Shown piece after piece: positions 1 through 5,733 of a stretch of 5,733 nt of DNA; the stretch's first letter is position 1, and each line of letters starts with the position of its first letter. A program made the position numbers and the translations under genes. The DNA lies in assembly GCA_040376155.1 (NCBI GenBank), contig JBEIRG010000280.1:1-5733 (forward strand), in the 5' to 3' direction. Source of the stretch: CADCWF01 sp903864575. Lineage in GTDB: Bacteria; Chloroflexota; Chloroflexia; Thermomicrobiales; UBA6265. The notes under the pieces are model-generated. The model was not told where the DNA came from. It saw nothing but the letters and a program-made list of their open reading frames with translations, and searched no databases.

Positions 1-1169
1 GCGCAGGATGGCACCAGCGCAGCCTTCTTGAAGTCGGCCATCGACCACTTGCCGTAGTCGGTGAAGCCATCCTCGGGAACGTCCGTCCGGGACGGGATCG
101 AGCCCTTGAGCGGGTTGAACGCCGCCTGCGCCTCGACGCTCCCAAGGGCCTTCAGCCAGGCCTTCGCGTTCTCGGGGTGCTTCGCGCCCTTCGGCAGGGT
201 GAAGCTGTCCACGACGAGGACGAATGAGCCATCGGTGCCCGGGTGGCTCACCCAACCGATGTTGTCCACGGCATCCTTGGCCACGACTTCGCCGTAGGCC
301 CAGTCGCCCATGGAGTTGAAGGCCGCCTTGCCCTCGATGACCATGGCCATCGCCTGATCCCAGGACAGGGCTGCATGGTCCTCATTGATGTACTCAAGCA
401 TCTTGGCGTAGGTCGCGGCAGCGTCCTTCACGCCCTGATCGTCCCACGCCATCTCGCCGGCGAAGAGCTTGTTGTAATTCTCCGGACCGACGGTCGCGAG
501 CAGCGTGTTCTCGAAGGTCTGGGCGGCAGCGAAGGTGTCCTTGGTGGCGAGCGACATCGCCACCACGCCGGCGGCCTTCAACTTGTCGGCGGCAGCGACG
601 AATTCCTCGACGCTCATGGTGTCGCCGATTTCGACGCCGGCGTCAGCCAGCACCTGCTTGTTGTAGAAGAACCCGTTGCCGCGGTGAACGCCAACCGGAA
701 TGGAGTACTGCTCGCCCTCGAAGGACGCCTGGTCGATCAGCCCCTGCGGGATCGCGGCGTTCCAACCCTCGGACTCGTAGAGATCGCTGATCGGGTCGCA
801 GTAGCCGGCCGAGACATAGTTGTCGATCAGCTCGCGGCCGACGTGAACCTGCCAGCTGTCGGGCGGCTCGTTGCCCTGCAGGCGGGTCAGCAGGACCGCG
901 CGAGCGTTCACGCCCGCGCCGCCTGAGACCGCGGCATTGACGATCTCGACATCCGGATTCGCCGCAGCGAAGGCGTCAAAAAGCGCCTGCAGCGCCGGCG
1001 CCTCGCCCGGGGAGGTCCACCACGAGAAGACTTCGAGCTGGTCCTCGGCGGCCGCGGCCTCGAAGGCTCCGAGCTTGCCCATCGCCAGGGCTCCCACACC
1101 GAGTGCGGCAGCGCCCTGAAGAACGAAACGCCGACTCTTGCGAGCGGCCAACTGGTTCGAAAGATCCAC
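1..1169 (-). CDS. Sugar ABC transporter substrate-binding protein (CUT1 type, Tat-like signal), C-terminus cut by window edge
   Basis: Family 1 extracellular solute-binding protein, which captures a sugar outside the membrane and delivers it to an ABC permease. The visible part is 389 residues; the family usually has about 400-430, so only a short C-terminal piece is missing. Residues 1-41 form an export signal with a twin arginine at 13-14 (SRRFVLQ), a hydrophobic stretch at about 19-31 and an alanine-rich end; there is no lipobox cysteine. The mature part begins with LEVFSWWTSPGE (45-56), followed by PVGVHRGNGFFYNK (158-171) and a GDW motif at 288-290. These resemble the glucose/mannose-binding (GtsA-like) branch as I remember it, but the ligand is an inference. 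The GTG start is fixed by an in-frame TGA two codons upstream and an ideal ribosome site. Permease and ATPase genes are not in the window; they may lie beyond position 1. It is the last of five co-oriented genes. Confidence 0.93.
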   Translation of the reverse strand, partial: MDLSNQLAARKSRRFVLQGAAALGVGALAMGKLGAFEAAAAEDQLEVFSWWTSPGEAPALQALFDAFAAANPDVEIVNAAVSGGAGVNARAVLLTRLQGNEPPDSWQVHVGRELIDNYVSAGYCDPISDLYESEGWNAAIPQGLIDQASFEGEQYSIPVGVHRGNGFFYNKQVLADAGVEIGDTMSVEEFVAAADKLKAAGVVAMSLATKDTFAAAQTFENTLLATVGPENYNKLFAGEMAWDDQGVKDAAATYAKMLEYINEDHAALSWDQAMAMVIEGKAAFNSMGDWAYGEVVAKDAVDNIGWVSHPGTDGSFVLVVDSFTLPKGAKHPENAKAWLKALGSVEAQAAFNPLKGSIPSRTDVPEDGFTDYGKWSMADFKKAALVPSC

Positions 1170-1177
1170 GGGTCATG

Positions 1178-1184
1178 CCTCCTT
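1178..1184 (-). promoter_or_regulatory. Strong ribosome binding site of the binding-protein gene
   Basis: AAGGAGG on the minus strand, 8 nt before the GTG at 1169. It decides the start: the ATG at 1174-1176 is out of frame with the binding protein, and an in-frame TGA lies just ahead of the GTG. Confidence 0.85.
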
Positions 1185-1199
1185 GCGGCATCACATCTC

Positions 1200-1217
1200 G
1201 CCGGCAACAACGCCGGC
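1200..1217 (-). repeat. Small hairpin in the leader of the binding-protein gene
   Basis: Two copies of the self-complementary GCCGGC (1200-1205 and 1212-1217) are separated by 6 nt and can form a 6-bp GC stem. The stem ends about 15 nt upstream of the Shine-Dalgarno, so it could influence translation initiation or mRNA ends. No T-run follows on the minus strand, so it is not an obvious intrinsic terminator. A short GC palindrome can also arise by chance in DNA this GC-rich. Confidence 0.35.
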
Positions 1218-1239
1218 ACGCGGGTCACGGAACGACGAT

Positions 1240-1279
1240 TCTCGCCTCGATCTTGCGCCCGGCATCGGGCAAGGCGAGA
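1240..1279 (-). repeat. Compound inverted repeat (hairpin) between GH88 and binding-protein genes
   Basis: Perfect 8-nt arms TCTCGCCT (1240-1247) and AGGCGAGA (1272-1279) enclose a second stem, GCCCG (1257-1261) with CGGGC (1266-1270) around a 4-nt loop. On one side 9 nt are unpaired and on the other 1 nt. The element lies in the 200-nt gap after the GH88 stop. No T-tract follows on the minus strand, so it is more plausibly an mRNA processing or stability element, or a factor-dependent terminator, than a standard intrinsic terminator. An operator is also possible. Function is inferred only from position and pairing. Confidence 0.5.
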
Positions 1280-1301
1280 CCGCGCCATCCGGATTCCGTT
1301 G

Positions 1302-1331
1302 ACGGTACTCGCAGAATTGCGCGAGCGTCAA
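1302..1331 (-). promoter_or_regulatory. Weak sigma70-like promoter candidate for the binding-protein gene
   Basis: On the minus strand TTGACG (1331-1326) is followed after 18 nt by TACCGT (1307-1302). The -35 element matches the consensus at 5 of 6 positions but the -10 at only 3 of 6. It lies in the gap ahead of a gene with its own strong ribosome site, a sensible place for a secondary promoter. The poor -10 means chance is a real alternative. Confidence 0.22.
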
Positions 1332-1369
1332 GGCCAGCGGCATCCCGAATGCGTGCCGGTCGCCACAAA

Positions 1370-2494
1370 TCACCCTGCCGCGGGCGCCCCCAGCAGCTTG
1401 TCCAGAGCCTCGCAGAAGAAGTATTCGCCCCACATCACGCTCTCATCGACCCCCAACCCCAGGCGTTCGTGGTAACTCCCGTGGCGGAGAATGCCCTCCC
1501 AGCCCGGAGTGTCGACCGCGACGAACTCGGGCGTCAGCAACGTATCGAGAATGGTTCGGGCATACGTGCCATACCCGGTGGCTCGTGCCGGGTCCTTCGT
1601 AAGGGTGGCCAGTTGCAGCATGCCGCTCGCGGCGATGGCGGCGGCGGAGCTCTCCCACCGACGAACCGGATTCGGCTCCTCCCAGTCGTTCGGCGGCACC
1701 CCGTTCGCAGGCGTCCGGTCGATGTAGAAATCGGCCGTCCGCTCGGCGGCGTCGAGGAACCGTTCGTCTCCCGAGAACTTGTAGGCGGTCCCGAATCCAT
1801 ACAGCGCCCAGGTCAACCCGCGCGCCCAGGAGGAATCGTCGCGCCAGCCCTGGTGCGTGCTTTGCCGAAGGAACTCCCCGGTCCCGACGTCGAAGATGCC
1901 CTCATGGCTGGTGCTGCCGTCACCGCGAACGAGGTACCGCCGGGTCGTCAGGCAGTGGTTCGTGACCCGGGCCAGCAGGTCATCATCGCCGCTTTCGAGC
2001 GCCGCGTAGAAGATGATCCCGACATTCATCATGATGTCGATGAAGCAGGATTCCGGCGCGACGAACGACCGCAGATACTTTCCGTGTTCGTTGTACCGCA
2101 GGCCCATCGTCTTGCCCGCGGTGATGACCCGACGTTGCAATTCAGGATCGCCGTCGATCTCGTACCAGCGCCGCCAGGTGGACCAGAACAGGAACCCAAG
2201 GTCGTGCACGTTTCGGTCGTGCTGCCGCTCCTCGATCAGGCGCGAGTAATGGATCGCGCGTTCACGCCACGCCTCGTCGCCGAAGCGGCGGGCGAAGATC
2301 CACATCTGGCCGCCGAGGAACCCCTCGCACCAGTTGGTCCATGATTCCTTGCCGTGCTTCCACTTGCCACCCTCGGTGAAGAGCGGAAAGTAATCGGGAT
2401 GATTGGTGATCAGCCCGAGCACCTGCTGTTCCGCGAACCTGAGCGCCGTTTCCGCTCGCTCCTCGAGGGACCCGGTCAGCGACCAGTCAGCCAC
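1370..2494 (-). CDS. Unsaturated glucuronyl hydrolase, glycoside hydrolase family 88
   Basis: A complete 374-residue enzyme, close to the roughly 377 of the characterised Bacillus sp. GL1 enzyme. GH88 enzymes hydrate the 4,5 double bond of the unsaturated uronic acid left by polysaccharide lyases, which releases it from the oligosaccharide. An (alpha/alpha)6 barrel is expected. Visible family motifs are VHDLGF (D98) and CFIDIMMN (D153), which I align with the two catalytic aspartates, plus H197 in TSHEG, HQGWRDDSSWARG (214-226, with Q215) and MWGEYF near the C-terminus. HDLGF with IDIMMN favours GH88 over the related GH105. No signal peptide is seen, so it should act on imported oligosaccharides in the cytoplasm. 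The start is GTG behind GGGAGAGG (2499-2506). The frame is open back to the crotonase stop, 60 nt upstream, but I find no ATG, GTG or TTG in between. No polysaccharide lyase is in the window. Confidence 0.93.
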   Translation of the reverse strand: MADWSLTGSLEERAETALRFAEQQVLGLITNHPDYFPLFTEGGKWKHGKESWTNWCEGFLGGQMWIFARRFGDEAWRERAIHYSRLIEERQHDRNVHDLGFLFWSTWRRWYEIDGDPELQRRVITAGKTMGLRYNEHGKYLRSFVAPESCFIDIMMNVGIIFYAALESGDDDLLARVTNHCLTTRRYLVRGDGSTSHEGIFDVGTGEFLRQSTHQGWRDDSSWARGLTWALYGFGTAYKFSGDERFLDAAERTADFYIDRTPANGVPPNDWEEPNPVRRWESSAAAIAASGMLQLATLTKDPARATGYGTYARTILDTLLTPEFVAVDTPGWEGILRHGSYHERLGLGVDESVMWGEYFFCEALDKLLGAPAAG

Positions 2495-2523
2495 GTTGCC
2501 TCTCCCGTTTCTCGTTCGTTCCG

Positions 2524-2550
2524 GCCAGGGTGGCCACGTTCCACCCCGGC
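2524..2550 (-). repeat. 10-bp intercistronic hairpin between crotonase and GH88 genes
   Basis: GCCAGGGTGG (2524-2533) and CCACCCCGGC (2541-2550) flank a 7-nt loop. In the minus-strand RNA all ten positions pair, one as G-U. The hairpin begins 4 nt after the crotonase stop codon and fills almost half of the 60-nt gap. No U-run follows on the minus strand, so full intrinsic termination is unlikely. It could protect the upstream mRNA from 3' exonucleases or attenuate read-through into the hydrolase gene. Confidence 0.55.
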
Positions 2551-2554
2551 GCCA

Positions 2555-3319
2555 TCAGTTCCCGGTGTAGTTCGGCGGGCGCTTCCCGATGAAGGAGGCC
2601 ACGCCCTCCTTGCCGTCATCGGTGTAGCGAGCGAGCGCTCCCGCCAGCACCTCCAACGCATCGTCCCGCCCGTCGATGCCTGCCTTGGCGATGGCGACAG
2701 CCGCCGGGCTGTTCGCCGCGATCTCGCCCGCGAGTTCCCAAACCCTCGCCATCAGGTCGGCGCGGGGCACGGCCTCGTTGACCAATCCCCACTGCTCCGC
2801 CGTGACCGCGGAGACGCGCGCTCCGCTGAACGCCATCTGCTTCGCTCTCGCCGGGCCGATCAACGCCGGCAACCGCCGCGTTCCAGCCCAGCCCGGCACG
2901 ATGGCGACCTTCGCCTCCGGGAGCGCGAAATCGGTCTCCGCCGCCGCAATGCGGATATCGCAGGCGAGCGCGAGTTCGAGGCCACCCCCGAAGCAGTAGC
3001 CGTTCACCGCGGCGATGGTCGGAACGCGGAGAGCCGCAAGTCGGTCGAAGACCCGATTGCCCTCCCTGACCCACTCCCAGCCCATCCGCAGCGGCTCCAG
3101 CGCCCCCCAGGCCTTGATGTCCCCACCGACGCAGAAGGCCTTCTCTCCAGCGCCGGTGACGATGGCCACCCGGATTTCGCGGTCCCGCTCGATGTCGGCC
3201 ACGCACGCCTCGATGCCAGCGATCATTTCGGCGTCGAGCGCGTTCAGCTTCTCGGGGCGGTCGAGCACGATCGTGGCGATCGCGCCGTCACGCTCCAGCC
3301 TTACCCGTGGGTCGCTCAT
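2555..3319 (-). CDS. Enoyl-CoA hydratase/isomerase family protein (crotonase fold)
   Basis: A complete 254-residue protein, typical length for a single-domain crotonase. Family members bind acyl-CoA thioesters and stabilise an enolate with an oxyanion hole; the classic reaction is syn-hydration of 2-enoyl-CoA. The N-terminal DRPEKLNALD (20-29) is the usual CoA-binding start. FCVGGDIK (62-69) and YCFGGGLELA (108-117) supply the oxyanion-hole glycines. E115 and E135 (in LPEAK) lie 20 residues apart, as do the catalytic pair E144/E164 of rat enoyl-CoA hydratase, so hydratase chemistry is likely retained. The substrate cannot be told from sequence. No signal peptide; cytoplasmic. The ATG overlaps the stop of the dehydrogenase gene by 4 nt (ATGA), with GGTGAGGAG just upstream, which indicates translational coupling. 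No other fatty-acid or CoA gene is in view, so its role in this sugar-oriented cluster is unclear. Confidence 0.93.
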   Translation of the reverse strand: MSDPRVRLERDGAIATIVLDRPEKLNALDAEMIAGIEACVADIERDREIRVAIVTGAGEKAFCVGGDIKAWGALEPLRMGWEWVREGNRVFDRLAALRVPTIAAVNGYCFGGGLELALACDIRIAAAETDFALPEAKVAIVPGWAGTRRLPALIGPARAKQMAFSGARVSAVTAEQWGLVNEAVPRADLMARVWELAGEIAANSPAAVAIAKAGIDGRDDALEVLAGALARYTDDGKEGVASFIGKRPPNYTGN

Positions 3320-5559
3320 CGCTCCTCACCCGCCTTGAGCCGGTCCACCAGGCCATGAGCCGCGTAGAGCATCCACGCCCACATGGTGAGTGTCGGGTTG
3401 ATCCCCGCGCAGGTCGGCAGCGCGGACCCGGAGTAGACGTAGAGCCCCGGTGTGTCATGCACTCGCAGGGTCCGATCGACGACGCCGAGGTTCGGGTCCT
3501 CGCTGGCCCGGGTGCCACCGAGATCGTGAGAGCTTCCCGCCCCGGTGAAATATGGGCCGCGCCATGTCTCGGCGGCTCCCATCGCACGGAGAATCTCCTC
3601 GCTTTTTCGGCCGAAGAAATCGCCCTGGCGCAGTTCGTTCGGCTGCATCTGGTAGGTCACCCGGAGGAGCGGCAGACCCAGCCCGCTGCGGTCACGCAGA
3701 TGGGGGTGAATGTCGAGGTAGTTCTGGTGGTAGGAGAGGTTTTCCGGCTGGCAACGAACCACGCCGAGATGCTGCCACTCTTTCAGGTGCCGCTTGTACT
3801 CGGCGCCCCAGCGCGGCACCCGCGTCGGCAGCGACTCCCGCGCGATCTGCAACGGCAGGAACTGGTTTTCCGCTCCCAGAGTGCCGCCGCCGACGAAGCC
3901 GTGCGGCACGCTGTCGAACTCCTCGGAGCAGAGGTCGTCCATCACCACCGCCTGCGCCGCCGGGCCGGTGTGCCGATTGAACACGGTGTCCGGGAAGAAC
4001 CCATCGACGTGGGTGAACATCTTCACCATGTAGTGCTTCCCGAGGTGTCCGGTGTTGTTGCCCAGACCATCCGGGTGCTTCGCGTCAGCGGAGAGGAACA
4101 GCAGACGCACGTTCTCGAGGGTATACGCAGACAGGATGACGGTGTCGGCCTCCTGGATCTTCCGTTCGCCATTCGGGTCGACATACTCGACGCCCCGCGC
4201 CCGCCCATCGGCATCCGTGACGATCCGGACAACCCGGCAGTGGGTCCGCAGGTCGAAGTTGCCGGTCTCGAGGGCCTGTGGCACCGAGGTCAGCGCCGGG
4301 TGCCACTTGTCGCCGCGCCACGACCCGAAGCCATTGTTCCAGGCCGTATAGGTCATCTCCGGCCAGCCGTCGTACTCCCGCGAGGTCATTCCGACCGGCA
4401 CCATGTGCGGGTGGTATCCCATGTCGCGGGTGGCCTTGCTGAAGATCTCGCCCATGCGGAACGGACGCAATGGCGGCAGCGGAGCGTCCTTGCTGCGCCA
4501 CGGGAACGGGTTACCCTCGCCGCGGGTGACGGAGGCGATCCATTCGGCCTCGCAGAAATGCGGCTCAAGTTCGTCGTACGTGACCGGCCAGTCGATGGTG
4601 GTGGCGTCGGCGGGGAAGACATCCCTGCCGTGGCGCTCCTCGAACCACGAGCGGAGCCGCATATGGTGCGGGTGGAACCGGCGCAGCCAACCGCCATAAT
4701 GGATGACCGAGCCTCCGACGCCGTTCATCATCCGGCCGAGCGAAAAGGTCAGTTCGGTGTCCGGTTCGCCGTCGGCGGTGCGCCAGCGGGGAATCTCGCT
4801 CATGAACTTCTCGCCGTACTCCTGCCGGCAGTAGTAGGTCGCGCCGAGTTCGTCGGGGCTGAAATCCTTCGGCAGCCAGTACGGTCCTGCCTCGAGCCCG
4901 ACGACCTTCAGCCCGGCCTCGCACAGCATCGGGGCGATGATGCCGCCCATGGCGCCGACGCCGACCATGACCACATCGACCTTCTTCGCAGGCGGCGCGG
5001 CTCCACGCTGCGGGTCGTAACCCGGCACTTCGTAACCCCGGGGCGGCGTGCCCAGCACATACCCGACATCGGCGAGCGACTGGATTTCTCCGCCCTTAGT
5101 GACAGGCTCGGCGCTAAGGTTTTCCTCCGCGGAGTTGTCCAGCCAGACACCGGGATGTCCCATCACCCGCCAGCCGGCCTTGTCATGGTTCCCACCGTGC
5201 AGCGGGTCGGCAAAGAGCCCTTCCTGCAGGTGAGCCCGGATCATCTCGAAGAACGGGACCTGCGCCGGAACCTGCCAGCCATCGACGGCGCCCTGCTCGA
5301 GGTCGCCAAGCAGCGCCTCCTGCTCCTTCGCCGATCCGTCCGCGAACGCGGAGCCCCAGCGCGCCATCGCCGCACGATCGAGCGCATCGAGACCCAAACG
5401 ATAGGTCTCCCGCCTCGCGGACAGATAGCCCGACAGTTGCAGATCGACGTAGTCGACCGCGCCGATCTCGATCGCGCCCGGACCGTTGTCATCCGCTGGA
5501 AACATTCGCTCGAAGGCGGCAGTCAACCCGCGAGCCTCACCCGCTGTCAGCGACAACAT
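3316..5559 (-). CDS. GMC-family FAD dehydrogenase fused to an N-terminal gluconate 2-dehydrogenase subunit 3-like domain
   Basis: A 747-residue protein with two parts. Residues 1 to about 140 resemble the small subunit (subunit 3) of gluconate 2-dehydrogenase-type enzymes, ending in LFADPLHGGNHDKAGW (115-130), a family hallmark. After a linker comes a GMC flavoprotein: a Rossmann FAD site VDVVMVGVGAMGG (194-206) with the strand end LEAG (222-225), a GMC signature region G275-G290 (NGVGGSVIHYGG), and a C-terminal domain with SSHDLGG (H678, likely catalytic) and GINPT (719-723). It should oxidise an alcohol group of a sugar or sugar acid; glucoside 3-dehydrogenase-like activity is one option, but the substrate is not shown. 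No Tat or Sec signal, no CxxCH, and seven scattered cysteines, so no evident Fe-S cluster or haem. The ATG at 5559 is chosen over a TTG at 5625 because GGAGGG lies 7 nt ahead. Confidence 0.92.
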   Translation of the reverse strand: MLSLTAGEARGLTAAFERMFPADDNGPGAIEIGAVDYVDLQLSGYLSARRETYRLGLDALDRAAMARWGSAFADGSAKEQEALLGDLEQGAVDGWQVPAQVPFFEMIRAHLQEGLFADPLHGGNHDKAGWRVMGHPGVWLDNSAEENLSAEPVTKGGEIQSLADVGYVLGTPPRGYEVPGYDPQRGAAPPAKKVDVVMVGVGAMGGIIAPMLCEAGLKVVGLEAGPYWLPKDFSPDELGATYYCRQEYGEKFMSEIPRWRTADGEPDTELTFSLGRMMNGVGGSVIHYGGWLRRFHPHHMRLRSWFEERHGRDVFPADATTIDWPVTYDELEPHFCEAEWIASVTRGEGNPFPWRSKDAPLPPLRPFRMGEIFSKATRDMGYHPHMVPVGMTSREYDGWPEMTYTAWNNGFGSWRGDKWHPALTSVPQALETGNFDLRTHCRVVRIVTDADGRARGVEYVDPNGERKIQEADTVILSAYTLENVRLLFLSADAKHPDGLGNNTGHLGKHYMVKMFTHVDGFFPDTVFNRHTGPAAQAVVMDDLCSEEFDSVPHGFVGGGTLGAENQFLPLQIARESLPTRVPRWGAEYKRHLKEWQHLGVVRCQPENLSYHQNYLDIHPHLRDRSGLGLPLLRVTYQMQPNELRQGDFFGRKSEEILRAMGAAETWRGPYFTGAGSSHDLGGTRASEDPNLGVVDRTLRVHDTPGLYVYSGSALPTCAGINPTLTMWAWMLYAAHGLVDRLKAGEER

Positions 5560-5563
5560 CCCG

Positions 5564-5733
5564 TTACCCTCCGATGCCCGCCCGCGTTGACGTCCCGCGA
5601 CGCCGGGTGGCGGCCTGTAGTTCAAGATTCATCGGCTCCGGCCGGAACAGCCGGGCGTCCATTTCTACGAGATCCCGGCTGACCTTCAGCGGGATCGCCA
5701 CCTTACCGAGAACATCGCGTTCCAGGTCCACAC
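5564..5733 (-). CDS. Unidentified protein, C-terminal 55 residues only (5' end outside window)
   Basis: One minus-strand frame stays open from the window edge to a TAA at 5564-5566; the other two meet stops within about 50 nt of the edge. The 55 visible residues start VDLERDVLGKVAIPLK, continue through a charged stretch with DARLFRPEP, and end in a basic tail (ATRRRGTSTR) and AGIGG. Codon use is GC-rich like that of its neighbours. I do not recognise the family. The stop lies 4 nt before the dehydrogenase ATG, and the dehydrogenase ribosome site lies inside this gene, so the two are very probably co-transcribed and translationally coupled. The gene may therefore belong to the same pathway, but no function can be assigned from this fragment. 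Confidence 0.72.
   Translation of the reverse strand, partial: VDLERDVLGKVAIPLKVSRDLVEMDARLFRPEPMNLELQAATRRRGTSTRAGIGG
5567..5572 (-). promoter_or_regulatory. Ribosome binding site of the dehydrogenase gene, inside the end of the upstream gene
   Basis: GGAGGG on the minus strand, 7 nt before the ATG at 5559. It codes for the last two glycines of the upstream gene, whose TAA (5564-5566) falls between this site and the ATG. It fixes the dehydrogenase start and implies that ribosomes finishing the upstream gene can re-initiate here. Confidence 0.8.

Noticed and set aside
243..926. 227-codon plus-strand open frame over the binding-protein gene
   Set aside because: It is the complement of a minus-strand gene whose translation matches solute-binding proteins from signal to near the C-terminus.
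1174..1176. ATG just upstream of the binding-protein GTG start
   Set aside because: It is out of frame with the binding protein and leads into a motif-free short frame; the GTG has correct spacing from AAGGAGG and an in-frame stop just before it.
1103..2344. 413-codon plus-strand open frame over the GH88 gene and the adjoining gap
   Set aside because: It is an antisense shadow: low-complexity Arg/Pro/Val-rich product, no family motif, and it crosses both a well-defined GH88 gene and an intergenic region.
2524..2550. Intrinsic terminator after the crotonase gene
   Set aside because: The stem is strong, but no T-run follows on the minus strand, so I list it as an intercistronic hairpin rather than a terminator.
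2354..3358. 334-codon plus-strand open frame over the crotonase gene
   Set aside because: It is opposite a clear crotonase with intact catalytic residues; the product is Arg-rich without motifs.
5560..5625. TTG start at 5625 that would add 22 residues to the dehydrogenase
   Set aside because: The added residues are Arg/Gly/Pro-rich and unlike the family, they overlap the upstream gene, and the ATG at 5559 has a far better ribosome site (GGAGGG, 7-nt spacing).
3307..5682. 791-codon plus-strand open frame lying opposite the whole GMC gene
   Set aside because: The translation has no recognisable domain and is rich in Arg, Pro, Val and Gly, as expected for the complement of a GC-rich gene. The minus-strand protein has clear family motifs throughout.

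Overview
The window is high-GC bacterial DNA. It carries five genes, all read from the minus strand, so transcription runs from high to low coordinates: an unidentified gene (only its 3' end is present, 5564-5733), a large flavin-dependent GMC dehydrogenase (3316-5559), a crotonase-family enoyl-CoA hydratase/isomerase (2555-3319), a GH88 unsaturated glucuronyl hydrolase (1370-2494), and the substrate-binding protein of a sugar ABC transporter (1-1169, C-terminus cut off by the window edge). I see no plus-strand gene, tRNA, rRNA, CRISPR array or mobile element. The long plus-strand reading frames are shadows produced by GC-rich codon use.

The first three genes are packed tightly. The unidentified gene stops 4 nt before the dehydrogenase ATG, and the dehydrogenase overlaps the crotonase by ATGA. 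A 60-nt gap with a 10-bp hairpin precedes the hydrolase. A 200-nt gap with a second, compound hairpin and a weak promoter candidate precedes the binding protein, which has a textbook Shine-Dalgarno. This layout suggests an operon whose distal genes are adjusted separately, with the binding protein possibly expressed from its own transcript or a processed one.

The theme is carbohydrate uptake and breakdown. The binding protein would capture a sugar or oligosaccharide outside the cell, the GH88 enzyme would remove an unsaturated uronic acid from the non-reducing end of lyase-generated oligosaccharides, and the GMC enzyme would oxidise a sugar or sugar-like alcohol. The crotonase does not fit an obvious step. 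The most unusual object is the 747-residue dehydrogenase: it joins, in one chain, a gluconate 2-dehydrogenase subunit-3-like domain and the catalytic GMC flavoprotein, which are normally separate polypeptides. It shows no export signal, no clustered cysteines and no haem motif.

The organism cannot be fixed from this window. High GC, a Tat-like signal on a CUT1 binding protein and mixed sugar-oxidation operons would fit Chloroflexota (Thermomicrobia-like) or an actinobacterial or alphaproteobacterial relative; this is a low-confidence inference.
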